Source: Anaeramoeba ignava
Taxonomy: Eukaryota; Metamonada; Anaeramoebidae
Reading direction: 5' to 3'
Assembly: GCA_028826165.1 (NCBI GenBank)
Contig: JAPDFW010000147.1
Location: 84,501 to 148,500 of the forward strand
DNA length: 64,000 bases
The notes under the pieces are model-generated. The model ran no database searches. It worked only from the letters and a program-made list of their open reading frames with translations, and was not told the origin of the DNA. Positions 39,801-50,900 of the stretch are shown piece after piece; the first letter of the stretch is position 1; every line of letters begins with the position of its first letter. The position numbers were made by a program, and so were the translations under genes.

Positions 39801-40363
39801 ACTTATTCTCCAATAGGAATTAATACTGAAGCTTATCTATTTTTCTTCCTATTTTTGGTAGTTTTTTCAACACTAAACTTTTATTTTTATGCTTTCAAAT
39901 GTAAATATCAAAAGAGAAAGAAAAAAAATAAAATTTACATCTCATTTTCGATTATTTAGATCTTTCAATTAGTGAGCAAATTCCTCCTTTTAAATCAATC
40001 TTTAAATTTATATTAGCATTTTATCAAAAAGAAAAATGGTTATTTTTCATCTTTACAATGAATATCGCTTTTCTTTATTTTGAAGTTACATTATTAATTG
40101 AAAGAATAATTCACATTGCAAAAAATTTGACAATAAATGAAACACTTAATTTATATAAATATCGATATTTTTTTGATTCAAATGGTTTATTCTCAAATCC
40201 TTTTGATTTAGGTTATCGATTGAATACTCTCCAGTTTTTCAAATTTTCTAATCAAGTAAATTGGAGTCAAATGAAAAAACTTAGTGATATTCCAGTTCAT
40301 TGCAGAAATCCAAAAAGATCATTTGAAACTGATTCAAGAAATATTCTTAATAAACAAATATGA
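36810..40363 (+). CDS. Ankyrin-repeat DHHC palmitoyltransferase (HIP14/Akr1-like, DHWC variant)
   Basis: S-acyltransferase of endomembranes. Exons are 36810-36867, 36976-38156, 39723-39900 and 39960-40363, giving 606 residues. About six ankyrin repeats (LIYAAEKGDLAKVKELI, GFTALHLC, APIHYAA, NALHMAAQEGY, TPLHWASYTGK, TALHIACS) are followed by four membrane segments around residues 240-350. The Cys-rich domain is split by the 1,566-bp intron and rejoins as FCSTCH-IRRPLRSKH, then KCVSKYDHWCPW. The catalytic Cys is kept but the second His of DHHC is Trp. Compared with the canonical pattern, Cys after RSKH is Asp, the next is Ala, and the one after the active site is lost. A further membrane segment follows (AYLFFFLFLVVFSTLNFYF). 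Yeast Akr1 has DHYC and is active, so activity is plausible but untested. Confidence 0.88.
38163..39712 (+). repeat. Intronic minisatellite, unit about 11-12 bp (attcaaattcaa)
   Basis: About 1.55 kb of attcaaattcaa and attcaaatttaa units in intron 2 of the DHHC gene, with higher-order duplications. The segment around 38640-38770 recurs nearly unchanged around 38940-39070 (shared ttttattcaattcaaataaaatccaaattttaaaaaattc), showing a ~300-bp duplication. Sense strand free of G. Confidence 0.92.
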
Positions 40364-40504
40364 TTTTCTTTTTTTCTTTTTAAAGATTTTTTTTTACAAA
40401 ATTAAAGGAAATTAAATTTTTATTTCTTTTTTAATTTTTTAATTTAATTTAAAAAAAAGTGGATCAAAAATTATCTTCTTTTTCTTTTTTTTTTTTTTTC
40501 TTTC

Positions 40505-43500
40505 TTAAAAATCTGAAATTTGTTTAACTTTTTTTCCTTTATCATTTTTTTTCGGTTTTTTCTTTTTAACTGAGGATTTACTTTTTCTGAATTTTTGGAA
40601 AAATTTTCCCATTCTTTTTTTCTTTTTTTTTTCAGGAACTTTTGGAAGAATAGCTTCAAGTTTTTTAATCATTGAAGAAACGGTTTCGAAATGAGTTTGA
40701 TCTATTGAACCATTAACAATATCATCCAAAAGGAAAGTCAATCCAGGAATTAAAAACTCAGCAATTTTCTCATGAGTTAAGGAAATTCCACTGAAAGAAC
40801 CAAAAGCAGAAATCAAATTGTGGAACATTTTTTGTTTTTGAGTTTTGTTCTGATTGCAAAAATTTTCTCGAGCCAAATACAACAATTTAGGAAGAATATA
40901 ATCATCACGAACACGAGGATCTGTTTTTGGCAAAATATCTACAAAGACCTGCACAATTTTGGATCTAATTTGGAAGGAGTCTTGAGGAAGAGTATCTATT
41001 TTTTTTGAGTCTGTTTCAAAATGTTCATGTTCAGAATCATCTTCATTTGCCAGATCAATATCTTGGTCTTTTTGGGTTGAAATATCTGATTCCATTCCCG
41101 ATTTGATATCACTTTCTTCAGCGTCGATGAGGTCGAAGAAATCGTCGAGTTGAACTGTTACTTTATCAATCAAAACATCATCGCCTATATTTTGCAAAAT
41201 ATTTCCAAAAGCTTCAATAACAACAAATCGGACCGATATATCTTGGTCTTTTGAAAGCGATATCAAGGCTGGAATAACGGTCGAGTTTATGAGCTGGAGA
41301 TTCAAAATTGAAATGAATTTTTTGAACATGCTTGCGACTCCTGCTTTCACTTTTGGAGATAAATGGACCAATAAATCTTGGAAAACGGAAATGATGCTTG
41401 ATTGCAATTCCGTTATTTGTGCCTGTTTTTGTGTCTGTTCTTGTTCTTCATAATTCACATATCCCTCGTCGTATTCTTTCACATTGAATCGTTTTGCTGC
41501 TTGATTTGTTGTTTTTGTTTTTGGATCATGTTCGTTTTCTTCTTTTTTGATTGTTTGATTGGATGTTGTTTGCAATTTGAATTTGTTTTTATCAAAGAAA
41601 GAGAAAACCAAATCTTGGAAAAGTGGGAGTTGACTCAATTTCCATCCGTTTTCCTCCAAACAAATATCCAAAAAGAACTTGTGAATTTTTGTGATGAATT
41701 CTGATTTTTTGCGAATTATTAAAAACGAATGAAACAAGGGAAACAAAAGATTTGCTCTTTTCATTTCCATTTCAAAAACGCCTGCCTTTTTGCGATATCT
41801 ACTCATTTGTGATTGGAGTTTTTTCTTGAAGAAATTTGTTGTGAAGGTTTCTCCAAAAATGATTAAAATTCTTGTAATTAATTGAGACATTTGAAACAAG
41901 ATGTTTGAATCATAAAAATTAATTTTAGTCACAATTTCAACTGATTTTTTTAAAAGAGTGTTTATGATCCATGAGAATTCTTTCCATTGAGTAAAATCTG
42001 CTTTTGGGTTTTGGATTTGATTTAAAAATTGTTTGTGGAGTTTGCTTAAAATTGTTGAATCCTCAATCAAAGATGAAGCGATTACTTTCATTTGTGAATA
42101 AATATTTTGATGGTAAGGAAGGAGTTGATTTATATCGAAATCTAGAATTAAATTTTGATTTTGATTTTGATTTTCATTTTCATTTAAATTTTCATTTTGA
42201 TTTTCATTTTCATTTAAATTTCCATTTTGAACTTCTTTAAAAAAAGGTGAATAAATCAACACAGAGACATACATAAAAGGAACAAGATTCGATAATAAAT
42301 TTATAGTTCTTTCTATTCTCATCGATGTTATTGGTTCAAATACTTGCATTTTTTGTGAGATATTTGGGATTTGAGCCAAAATTTTCTTCCCATTTTTTAA
42401 TAAAACATCAATTTGTGAAATGAAATATTGCGACAGATTTGAACAAATATATCCATAAGAAAGACTCCATCTTCCCAATTTAGGAGCCAGTTTCCTGATT
42501 GCTGAATCAAAAACAATAGATTCTTGATCAAAAAGCAAGCGAGAAGCTAATTGGAAAATTTGTTTAAATTTATCATCATTTTCAAAAGTGAGAATTAATT
42601 CTCCCAAATTTTTTGCAACTTCAGAACGAACAAAGGGACTTTTATCATCAACAAGCTGTTGCAAAATACTAAGAATAAGGGAAGAGCGTAATTCCGGTTT
42701 ACAAAAATCAGCCAATTCACCGCAAAATTGGGCAACTAATATTCTTCTTTCTGGATATTTATGAGTAATTTGTTCCCAACATTGCGGCAATAATTCTTCC
42801 TCCACTTTATCATATCCTATTCTGCTTGCCAAGGCAAGACATCCATCCATTATAACTCTGCGCTGATTTTTGTCTGGTTTCTTGATTAAATTAAACAATA
42901 ATCCTGTTAATGAATCCCGCACTTTCAAATCGGGATGTTGCAATATTGTCGGTAAAATTAACGGAAGAAGTTCTTCCCTTTTGTTGATTAATACATTTGG
43001 TACTACAAATGGTATTGTTTCGGCAACAATATTCACCATTGATTGCTCGGAATCATCAAGATAGGCAATTTTTGTGATCCGATTTTTCAGTAGTTTTGAA
43101 TTTGGTTCTTTTTTTTCTTTTTCTATAATTTCAGTTATTCGGCTTGTTTTTGTGCTAAATATTGATGGTTTTTGATTTTCTTTTAATTTTTCAACTTGAT
43201 TTTCTTTTAAATTTTCATTTTCATTTTTATTTTCATTTTGATTTTCATTTTCATTTTGATTTTCATTTTCATTTTGATTTTCATTTTCATTTTGATTTTC
43301 ATTTTCATTTTCGTTTTCGTTTTCATTTTTATTTTTATTTTGATTTTCATTTTCATTTTCGTTTTCATTTTTATTTTCATTTTCATTTTCAATTAAATTT
43401 TCAATTTCATTTTCATTTTTATTTTCAATTTCATTTTTGGGTTCAATTTGTTTGTGTTCTTTTTTATCAAATTCTTTTTTCTTTGAATTTAGATTTTCAA

Positions 43501-45349
43501 TTTCATGCATTTTTATTGATAATTTTGTTTGCATATTTTTAAGTTTGATTTCCATTTCTTCATTTTGTTTTATTAATAAAAGGGATTGTTCTTCAAGTGA
43601 TTGTTTGCTATTTTTTTCAGTTTGAAATTCTTCTTTGACTTGATTTAATTCCATTATTTTCTCACTTAATGATTTTTTTAAATGGTTCATTTCAAGAGGA
43701 ATTTGAATTGAAGCTTTATAATATCGGAATATTTCAGGAAGAGAAACTAAGTTATTTGAATCAAGACCAGCAGATTCAAGGTCATCTAAATTTTGAGTAA
43801 CTTCATCTGACATTGTGATTGCAGTTAATCTATATTTCATTTCCATTAAGTATCTTTTTTTTTTTAACAAAAAAAGAATTTAAATTAATTTTAAAATAAA
43901 TATTAAATTTAAATATTAAAATAAATATTAAATTAAATATTAAATTAAATTTTAAAATAAATATTAAAATAAATATTAAAATAAATATTAAAATAAATAT
44001 TAAAATAAATATTAAAATAAATATTAATATAAATATTAAAATAAATATTAAAATTAATATTAAAATAAATATTAAATTAAATATTAAAATAAATATTAAA
44101 ATAAATATTAAATTAAATATTAAATTAAATATTAAAATAAATATTGAAATAAATATTAAAATAAATATTAAATTAAATATTAAATATTAAAATAAATATT
44201 AAAATAAATATTAAAATAAATATTAAAATAAATATTAAATTAAATTTGAAATAAATATTAAAATAAATTTTAAAATAAATATTAAAATAAATATTAAATT
44301 TTAAAATAAATATTAAAATAAATATTAAAATTAATATTAAAATAAATATTAAATTAAATTTTTAAAATAAATATTAAAATAAATATTAAATTAAATATTA
44401 AAATAAATATTAAAAATAAATAAATATTAAAAATAAATATTAAAATAAATATTAAAATAAATATTAAAATAAATATTAAAATAAATATTAAAATAAATAT
44501 TAAAATAAATATTAAATAATAAATATTAAAATAAATATTAAAATAAATATTAAAATAAATATTAAAATAAATATTAAAATAAATATTAAAATAAATATTA
44601 AAATAAATATTAAAATAAATATTAAAATAAATATTAAAATAAATTTTAAAATAAATATTATAATAAATATTATAATAAATTTTAAAATAAATATTAAATT
44701 AAATATTAAATTAAATATTAAAATAAATTTTAAAATAAAAATAAATTTATACTGCTTAATTAAACAATTTAATGCTTTTTGTTCATGCAATTTTGTTTCT
44801 TCAGAAATTTCATTTTCATTCATAAAAAATTCATTTTGTTCTTGATTATTAATTTGATTATTATCAATATTAATATGAAGTTCTTTATTTTCAGATAAAT
44901 TTGGAAGATTTGAAGTGATAAAATGAGAATTTTCCAAAGAAGATAAATTAGAAATAATTTTTTCATTTTCACGAATTGTTTGTTGAGCTCTAACTAAATC
45001 AGACCTTAAACTAGTAAGAGTTTTTTTCATTTCATTTTCATTAGATTTTGAAAGTCTTAATTCTCTTTCCAAAAGAATATTTTTTTCTTTTAATTCTTGA
45101 ATGTTTGATTCTTCAATTTCATCATCACTTTGAATTCTATAATTTGAAATATCTGATGAGTATGAATCATCTAAATTAATTTTTGCTTCTTTTTGTTGAT
45201 TTTCTTTTTGTTTGATTTTCTTTTTGTTTAAAAAAATTGTTTAATATTTCAATTTCTTCTCCATTTTCTTTTGCTTCTGTATATAATTCAAGTGAAGACA
45301 AAAGATATTTTTTTTCAAGTAAAAATTTTGCAATTTGATTCAAATCCAT
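40505..45349 (-). CDS. RELCH: RELCH homologue (LisH, coiled coil, HEAT repeats)
   Basis: In animals RELCH binds RAB11 and helps move cholesterol from recycling endosomes to the Golgi. Minus-strand exons are 45349-44753 and 43853-40505, about 1,315 residues. The ATG at 45349 begins a LisH motif (IAKFLLEKKYLLSSLELYTE). A coiled coil follows, then KALNCLIK-Q joined by splicing to YLMEMKYRLTAITMSDE, matching the RELCH segment that follows its first coiled coil. A second coiled coil and an Asn-Glu tract (43205-43435) precede HEAT repeats typical of the family (PTILQHPDLKVRDSLTGLLF, VDDKSPFVRSEVAKNLGEL, DQDISVRFVVIEAFGN). The C-terminus is Lys-rich. The frame shifts by one near the A7 run at 45230-45236 (T7 in sense); dropping one base makes all phases agree. 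The intron (44752-43854) is a minisatellite. Confidence 0.85.
43205..43436 (-). repeat. Coding microsatellite (gaaaat/aaaatg-type) in RELCH
   Basis: On the sense strand, gaaaatgaaaatcaaaat units encode an Asn-Glu/Gln/Lys tract of about 75 residues between coiled coil and HEAT repeats. Same unit as in Nup155. Confidence 0.9.
43882..44745 (-). repeat. Intronic minisatellite, unit about 12 bp (aaataaatatta)
   Basis: About 860 bases of attaaaataaat units fill the RELCH intron. The coding-like frame that runs into it from 45072 ends in Ile/Phe repeats and is an artefact beyond 44753. Confidence 0.92.
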
Positions 45350-45401
45350 TTTAATTAAAAAGAAAGAAAAAAAATGAAAAAAAAAAAAGAAAAAGAAAAA
45401 A

Positions 45402-46878
45402 TCAATTTTGAGGATCATTAATTCCATCATTATAAATTCCAAACATAGCTTCAGCTTCAGGTAAACAAGGAGAATCATAAATTTTACAAATTCTTGTTTC
45501 ACCTTTTCCTTTTCTTAGATATAATCTAGTAGTAGAAGCATGTGCCATAATATTACCACCTATTGGTTTTTTTGGATCAGAAACAAATAAAGAAGCTCCA
45601 TCAACTTGAGCAACAACTTGATTTGTATAAACAACTGCTATTGAGAATTCTGTTGCTAAATTTGAAACATTTCTTAAGAATTTTGCAAGTTTCATTTGTC
45701 TTTCTGATAATTCTCCTCTTCCTGAAAAATCTGTTCTGTATAATCCAGTTGATGAATCAATAACTAATAAAGAGAATTTATTTTCTGACATTAAAGCAGC
45801 AGCTTGAACTAATAATTGGTTTTGACTAATTAAATTAAATATTCAAATAAATATTAAATTAAATATTAAATCAAATATTAAATATTAAATATTAAATATT
45901 AAATATTAAATATTAAATATTAAATATTAAATATTAAATATTAAATATCAAATATTAAATATTAAATATTAAATATTAAATATCAAATCAAATTAAATAT
46001 TAAAATAAATATTAAATAATAAATATTAAAATAAATATTAAATAATATATATTAAATATTAAATCAAATATTAAATATTAAATATTAAATTAAATAATAA
46101 ATATTAAATATTAAATATTAAAATAAATATTAAAAATAAATATTAAATATTAAATATTAAATTAAATATTAAATTAAATATTATTTACTGTTCACTATTA
46201 TGTGCTCTTGCTACTGCTATGTTTTCAAGTACATCATTTGGATCAAGATTAAATCTTTCTGCAATAGGAACTAATCTTTCAGGTCTAAAAGTACCTTCAG
46301 TATCAATAAGCATAGCTTTTCCTTCACCACCACCTTGATTTGAAGGTAATTGACAAGTAACACATAAAGTATGACATAATTGAGTCTAAAAAATAAAAAA
46401 TAAAAAATAAAAAAAAAATAAAAAATAAATAAAAAAGAAAAAAAATTTTTTATTTTTAGGGACTTACTTTTCCTGTTCTAAATTCTCCAAAAATTTCAGT
46501 TGTTGAACAAGTTTCAATTCCACCACCAAGAAGTTTATCAAGCTCTTTAGAACCAGTTGTAATTTTTACTACTTTTTGTCTCTGTTTAAAAGCAAGAGTA
46601 GCAGTTGTAAAACCCATTGGAACTAATTTTTGAGCAACTGCTAAAATCTTTTCTGCTTTGTTTTCTGAAATTCCTTTTACAGCTACTAGTTGTTTTATTG
46701 TTGAATATGCTACTCCTTCTACACTGTGAAATCCTCCTTCTAATAGTTTCTTTACATCTGCTGTTGCTATTCCATTTGATTCTAATTCACTTATTGGCAT
46801 TGGTCCTTCTAATCCATCACTTTCTACTTCTTCTTGTTCTTGTGTTTCTTTTTTTGATTTTCTTTTTGATTTTGACAT
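45402..46878 (-). CDS. RAD51: RAD51 recombinase
   Basis: Strand-exchange ATPase of homologous recombination. Minus-strand exons are 46878-46468, 46385-46189 and 45825-45402, giving 343 residues (human 339). The N-terminal HhH domain ([35 protein letters not shown]) is intact. Walker A GEFRTGK-T is split by intron 1 exactly after the Lys; Walker B is FSLLVIDSS. Also visible are [39 protein letters not shown], the L2-region [20 protein letters not shown] and the C-terminal [20 protein letters not shown]. The segment CSTTEIF before Walker A has Thr where Ile is usual. The choice of RAD51 over DMC1 rests on the N-terminal GPMPI and the [10 protein letters not shown] stretch. The stop lies 52 bp from the RELCH ATG. 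Confidence 0.93.
45836..46182 (-). repeat. Intronic (aaatatt)n array
   Basis: About 340 bases of 7-bp attaaat units with occasional aaat insertions fill RAD51 intron 2 (46188-45826). Confidence 0.9.
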
Positions 46879-47975
46879 TGTTTTTTTTAATTTGTTTTTT
46901 TTAATTTAAAAAAAAAAATGAAAAATAATTTTTTTTTTTACAATCCTTTTATAGTGTTTGAAAAAAACAAAATAATGACTAATTTTTACTCTAAAACAAA
47001 TTTATCATTTTAAAATAAAAATTTAAATCTATTTTAAATAAAATATTACTTATAAAATTATTATAAATATTAAATTTAAATTAATTTAATGTATTATTAT
47101 TAATTAATATTATTTAATTTTATTATTATTTTATTAATTAATATTTTTTATCATTTTAAAATAAATATTTAAATCTATTTTAAATAAAATATTACTTATA
47201 AAATTATTATAAATATTAAATTTAAATTAATTTAATGTATTATTATTAATTAATATTAATTTAATTTTATTATTATTTTATTAATTAATATTTTTATCAT
47301 TTTAAAATAAATATTTAAATCTATTTTAAATATAATATTACTTATAAAATTATTATAAATATTAATTTAAAATTAATTTAATGTTTAAAATAATAATTTA
47401 ATGTTTTAGATTTAAATATTTTATTATTTAAATATTTAACATATAAATATAAAAATGGGAATAGATTTAATTTAATATTTAATTTATAAATTAATTTAAA
47501 AATATAATTTAATATTTAATTTTATTATTAAAATAATAATTTAATGTTTTAGATTTAAATATTTTATTATTTAAAAATATTTTGAAAATTGATTTTTGAA
47601 ATTAAAATTTTATCTTTTTGAATTAAATTGAATTAATATTAATTTGGAAATTTGTTTTTAAATTTAAATTTATTAATAATTTTTAAATTCCAAAAAAAAT
47701 TAAATTAAAAATTAAATTAAAATAATTTTCCTTTTTTTTTAATAATAAAAATTAATAATAAATAATAATAATTTATTAATAAATTAATTTAAAATAATAA
47801 ATTAAAAAGAAAATTAAATTAATTATTAATTTAAATTTATTCTTATTTTTTATATTTTTATTTATTTTCAAAATCCACTTTTTTTTATTCATTTTTTTTA
47901 TTTAAATTTTTTTTTTCATTTTTTTCCTTTTTTTTTTAAAAACACAAAAACACAAAAACAAAAACACAAAACAAA
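46879..47975. other. Divergent intergenic region, RAD51 / BTB-TLDc
   Basis: 1,097 bases, over 85% A/T by eye. It includes a 3-copy tandem repeat (annotated separately) and, near the ends, T-rich blocks with TCATTTT on the sense strand of each gene: minus strand 46908-46927, plus strand 47881-47937 (tccacttttttttattcattttttt just before and within). No coding frame is supported. Confidence 0.6.
47004..47440. repeat. Tandem repeat, 146-bp period, three copies
   Basis: The start sequence atcattttaaaataaa(a/t)atttaaatctatttt occurs at about 47004, 47150 and 47296, so the period is 146 bp; the last copy decays. A shorter element (aataatttaatgttttagatttaaatattttattattt) then appears at about 47391 and again near 47529. 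Confidence 0.85.
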
Positions 47976-50900
47976 ATGGATAATAATAATGATAATAACC
48001 AAATTGAAAATGCAAATCAAAATGAAAATGAAAATGAAATGAAAAATTTAGAAAAAAAAGTAACAAAAAATTTAATTAAAGATTATTCAAACCTTTTAAA
48101 TGGAAATTCATTTAAAGATTTTTCAATTTTTGTTGAGAATAAATCAAATCCTTTTGAAATTAAAGTTCATAAATCAATTTTATCTTCAAGATCTCCTTTT
48201 TTTAATGAATCATTAAGGCAAGAATCTCTTTCTATTTCTTTAAATCAATTTAATAAAAAAGAAATGGAATCAATTTTGAGTTATATTTATTATGGAAATA
48301 TTTCTTTTGAGAATCAAGAAAATCTTATTCAATTATTAGAAATTTCAATTTATTTTAAATTAAATTTATTGAAAGAAATTATTCAAAAAAAAATTTCAAA
48401 TTCAATTAATTATTCAAATTTTTTCCAATTTTTATTCCAAAATCGAAATTTAAATTCAAATGAAATTGAAATAAAATGTTTTGAATTAATAAATCAAAAT
48501 TTTTCCCAAATTCAGAATAATGAAAATTTATTCAATTTAACTAAAGAAGAAATTATCAAATTTATTCAATTTAAACAAGAAAAAAAAGAAATTTTTCAAT
48601 TTGATTTTTTTCAATTTTTAAATAATTGGATTGAAAAAAGAGTTAAAACATTAAATTTAAAGAAATATGAACACAAAATGAATGCAAAGAAAAGATTATT
48701 TCATTCTTTTTTTTCATTATTTGATAAAGATTCAATTTCAAAACAAGATTTTGATAAATTAAAACAATTTGATATTTTTCCTAAATCTTTTTTAATTCAT
48801 TTTGAAAGAACTATTTTTGAAATTCAAGATCAAGAAAAAGATAAGAAAATCAAAGAAAATGAAAAGAAAATTAAAAGAAGAGATAAAAGAATCAAATTAT
48901 TTGAATCTGAAAATGAAAATCAAAAACAGGAAAATGAAAAGAAAGAAAAGAAAATTAAATCATTTGAATCTGAAAATCAAAATTTAAAACAAGAAAATCA
49001 AAAGAAAGAAAAAGATATTCAAAATCTAAAATCTGAAAATGAAAAGAAAATTAAATCATTTGAATCTGAAACTCAAAATTTGAAACAAGAAAATCAAAAG
49101 AAAGAAAAAGATATTCAAAATTTGAAACAAGAAAATGAAAAGAAAGATAAGATTATCAAACAAAAAGATGAAGAAATTCAAAATATTAAATTATCATTTG
49201 AAAAAGAAATTCAAAATCAAAAAGAAGAATCAAAACAAAATGAAAATAAATTATTGAAGATTTTTTCAGATTCAGAAATTGTGAAAGATAAAGAATATGT
49301 TAAGAAATTACAAGAATGGATAAATGATAATGATTTTTTTTCTAAAATGAAAAAAGGATTTTCAGCAAAAAATGATGGATTTAATTCTCAAAATTGGCAT
49401 AAAACAGTTGATGATAAAGGAAAAACATTAGTTATTATCAAAACAAAAGATAATTTTATTTTTGGAGGATTTACTCGAGTTGGATGGACAAACGATAAAT
49501 CAAAATGGAGTGAAGAGCGTGGAAATTGGGGATGGATTAAAGATGAAAATGCATTTATTTTTTCATTAAGAAATGATAAAGGAGATAGAAAACCAGAACA
49601 ATTTACAATTAAACAAGGAGAAGAAAAATATGCAATTGAATATGATTTAAGTGATGGTCCAACTTTTGGAGGTAAAAATAATAATATTATTATTATTTCA
49701 ATTTAAAATAAAATTAATTTTAAAATAAATTATTATTAATTATTATTAAAATTTTTTCCAATTTTTATTAAAATAAATTTAAATAATTTATGAATTTGAA
49801 ATAAATAATTATTATTATAATTAATATTAAAATTAAAAATAATCCAAAAAATTAAGAATAATGAAAATTTATTTATTTTTAATTTAAAATAAAATTAATT
49901 TTAAATTTAATTATTATTAATTATTAATTAAAATTAATTATTTATCTTTATTAAAATAATTTTAAATAATTTATATTTAATAAATATTTATTATTATAAT
50001 TAAAATTAAATTAATAAATAATCCAAAAATATTAATATAATAAATAATATTATTATTTTAATTTAAAATAAAATTAATTTTTAAATTAAATTATTATTAA
50101 TTATTATTAAAATTAATTATTTATTTTTATTAAAAATAGATTGTAAATAATTTATATTTAATAAATATTTATTATTATAATTAAAATTAAATTAATAAAT
50201 AATCCAAAATATTAATATAATAAATAATAAATTATTATTTCAATTTAAAATAAAAATCAATTTTTAAAATAAATTATTATTAATTATTATTAAAAATTAA
50301 TTATTTATTTTTATTAAAATAGGTGGTAAATAAATTATATTTAATAAAAAGAAAGAAAAAACAATTAAAATTAAATTGAAAATAAATAATCAAAAAAAAA
50401 ATAAAAGAAAATAAAAAATAAATTATTTTAATTTAAAATAAAAAACAAAATTAAAAGAAATTAAAAAGAAAAATTAAATCATTTGAATTTGAAAATCAAA
50501 ATTTGAAACAGGAAAAACAAAAAGAAATAAAAAATTAAAATTAAAATTAAAATTAAAAAATAAATAATCCAAAATATTAATATAATAAAAATTTTAATTT
50601 TAAAAGAAAATTAAAAGAAAATTAAATCATTTGAATCTGAAAATCAAAATTTAAAACAAGAAAATCAAAAGAAAGAAAAAGATATTCAAAATCTCAAATC
50701 TGAAAATGAAAATCTCAAATCTGAAAATCAAAATCAAAAACAGGAAAATCAAAAGAAAGAAAAGAAAATCAAATTATTTGAATCTGAAAATCAAAATTTG
50801 AAACAGGAAAATCAAAAGAAAGAAAAAGAAAATCAAAATTTAAAAAAAGAAAATCAAAATCTCAAATCTGAAAATCAAAATCAAAAACAGGAAAATCAAA

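Noticed and set aside
44512-44752. Ile/Phe extension of the RELCH coiled-coil frame
   Set aside because: It runs into the intron array; a GTATAA donor at 44752 joins in phase to the next exon and restores a conserved RELCH segment.
45402-46878. DMC1 instead of RAD51
   Set aside because: N-terminal GPMPI segment, GEFRTGK context and [10 protein letters not shown] match RAD51; a phylogeny would settle it.
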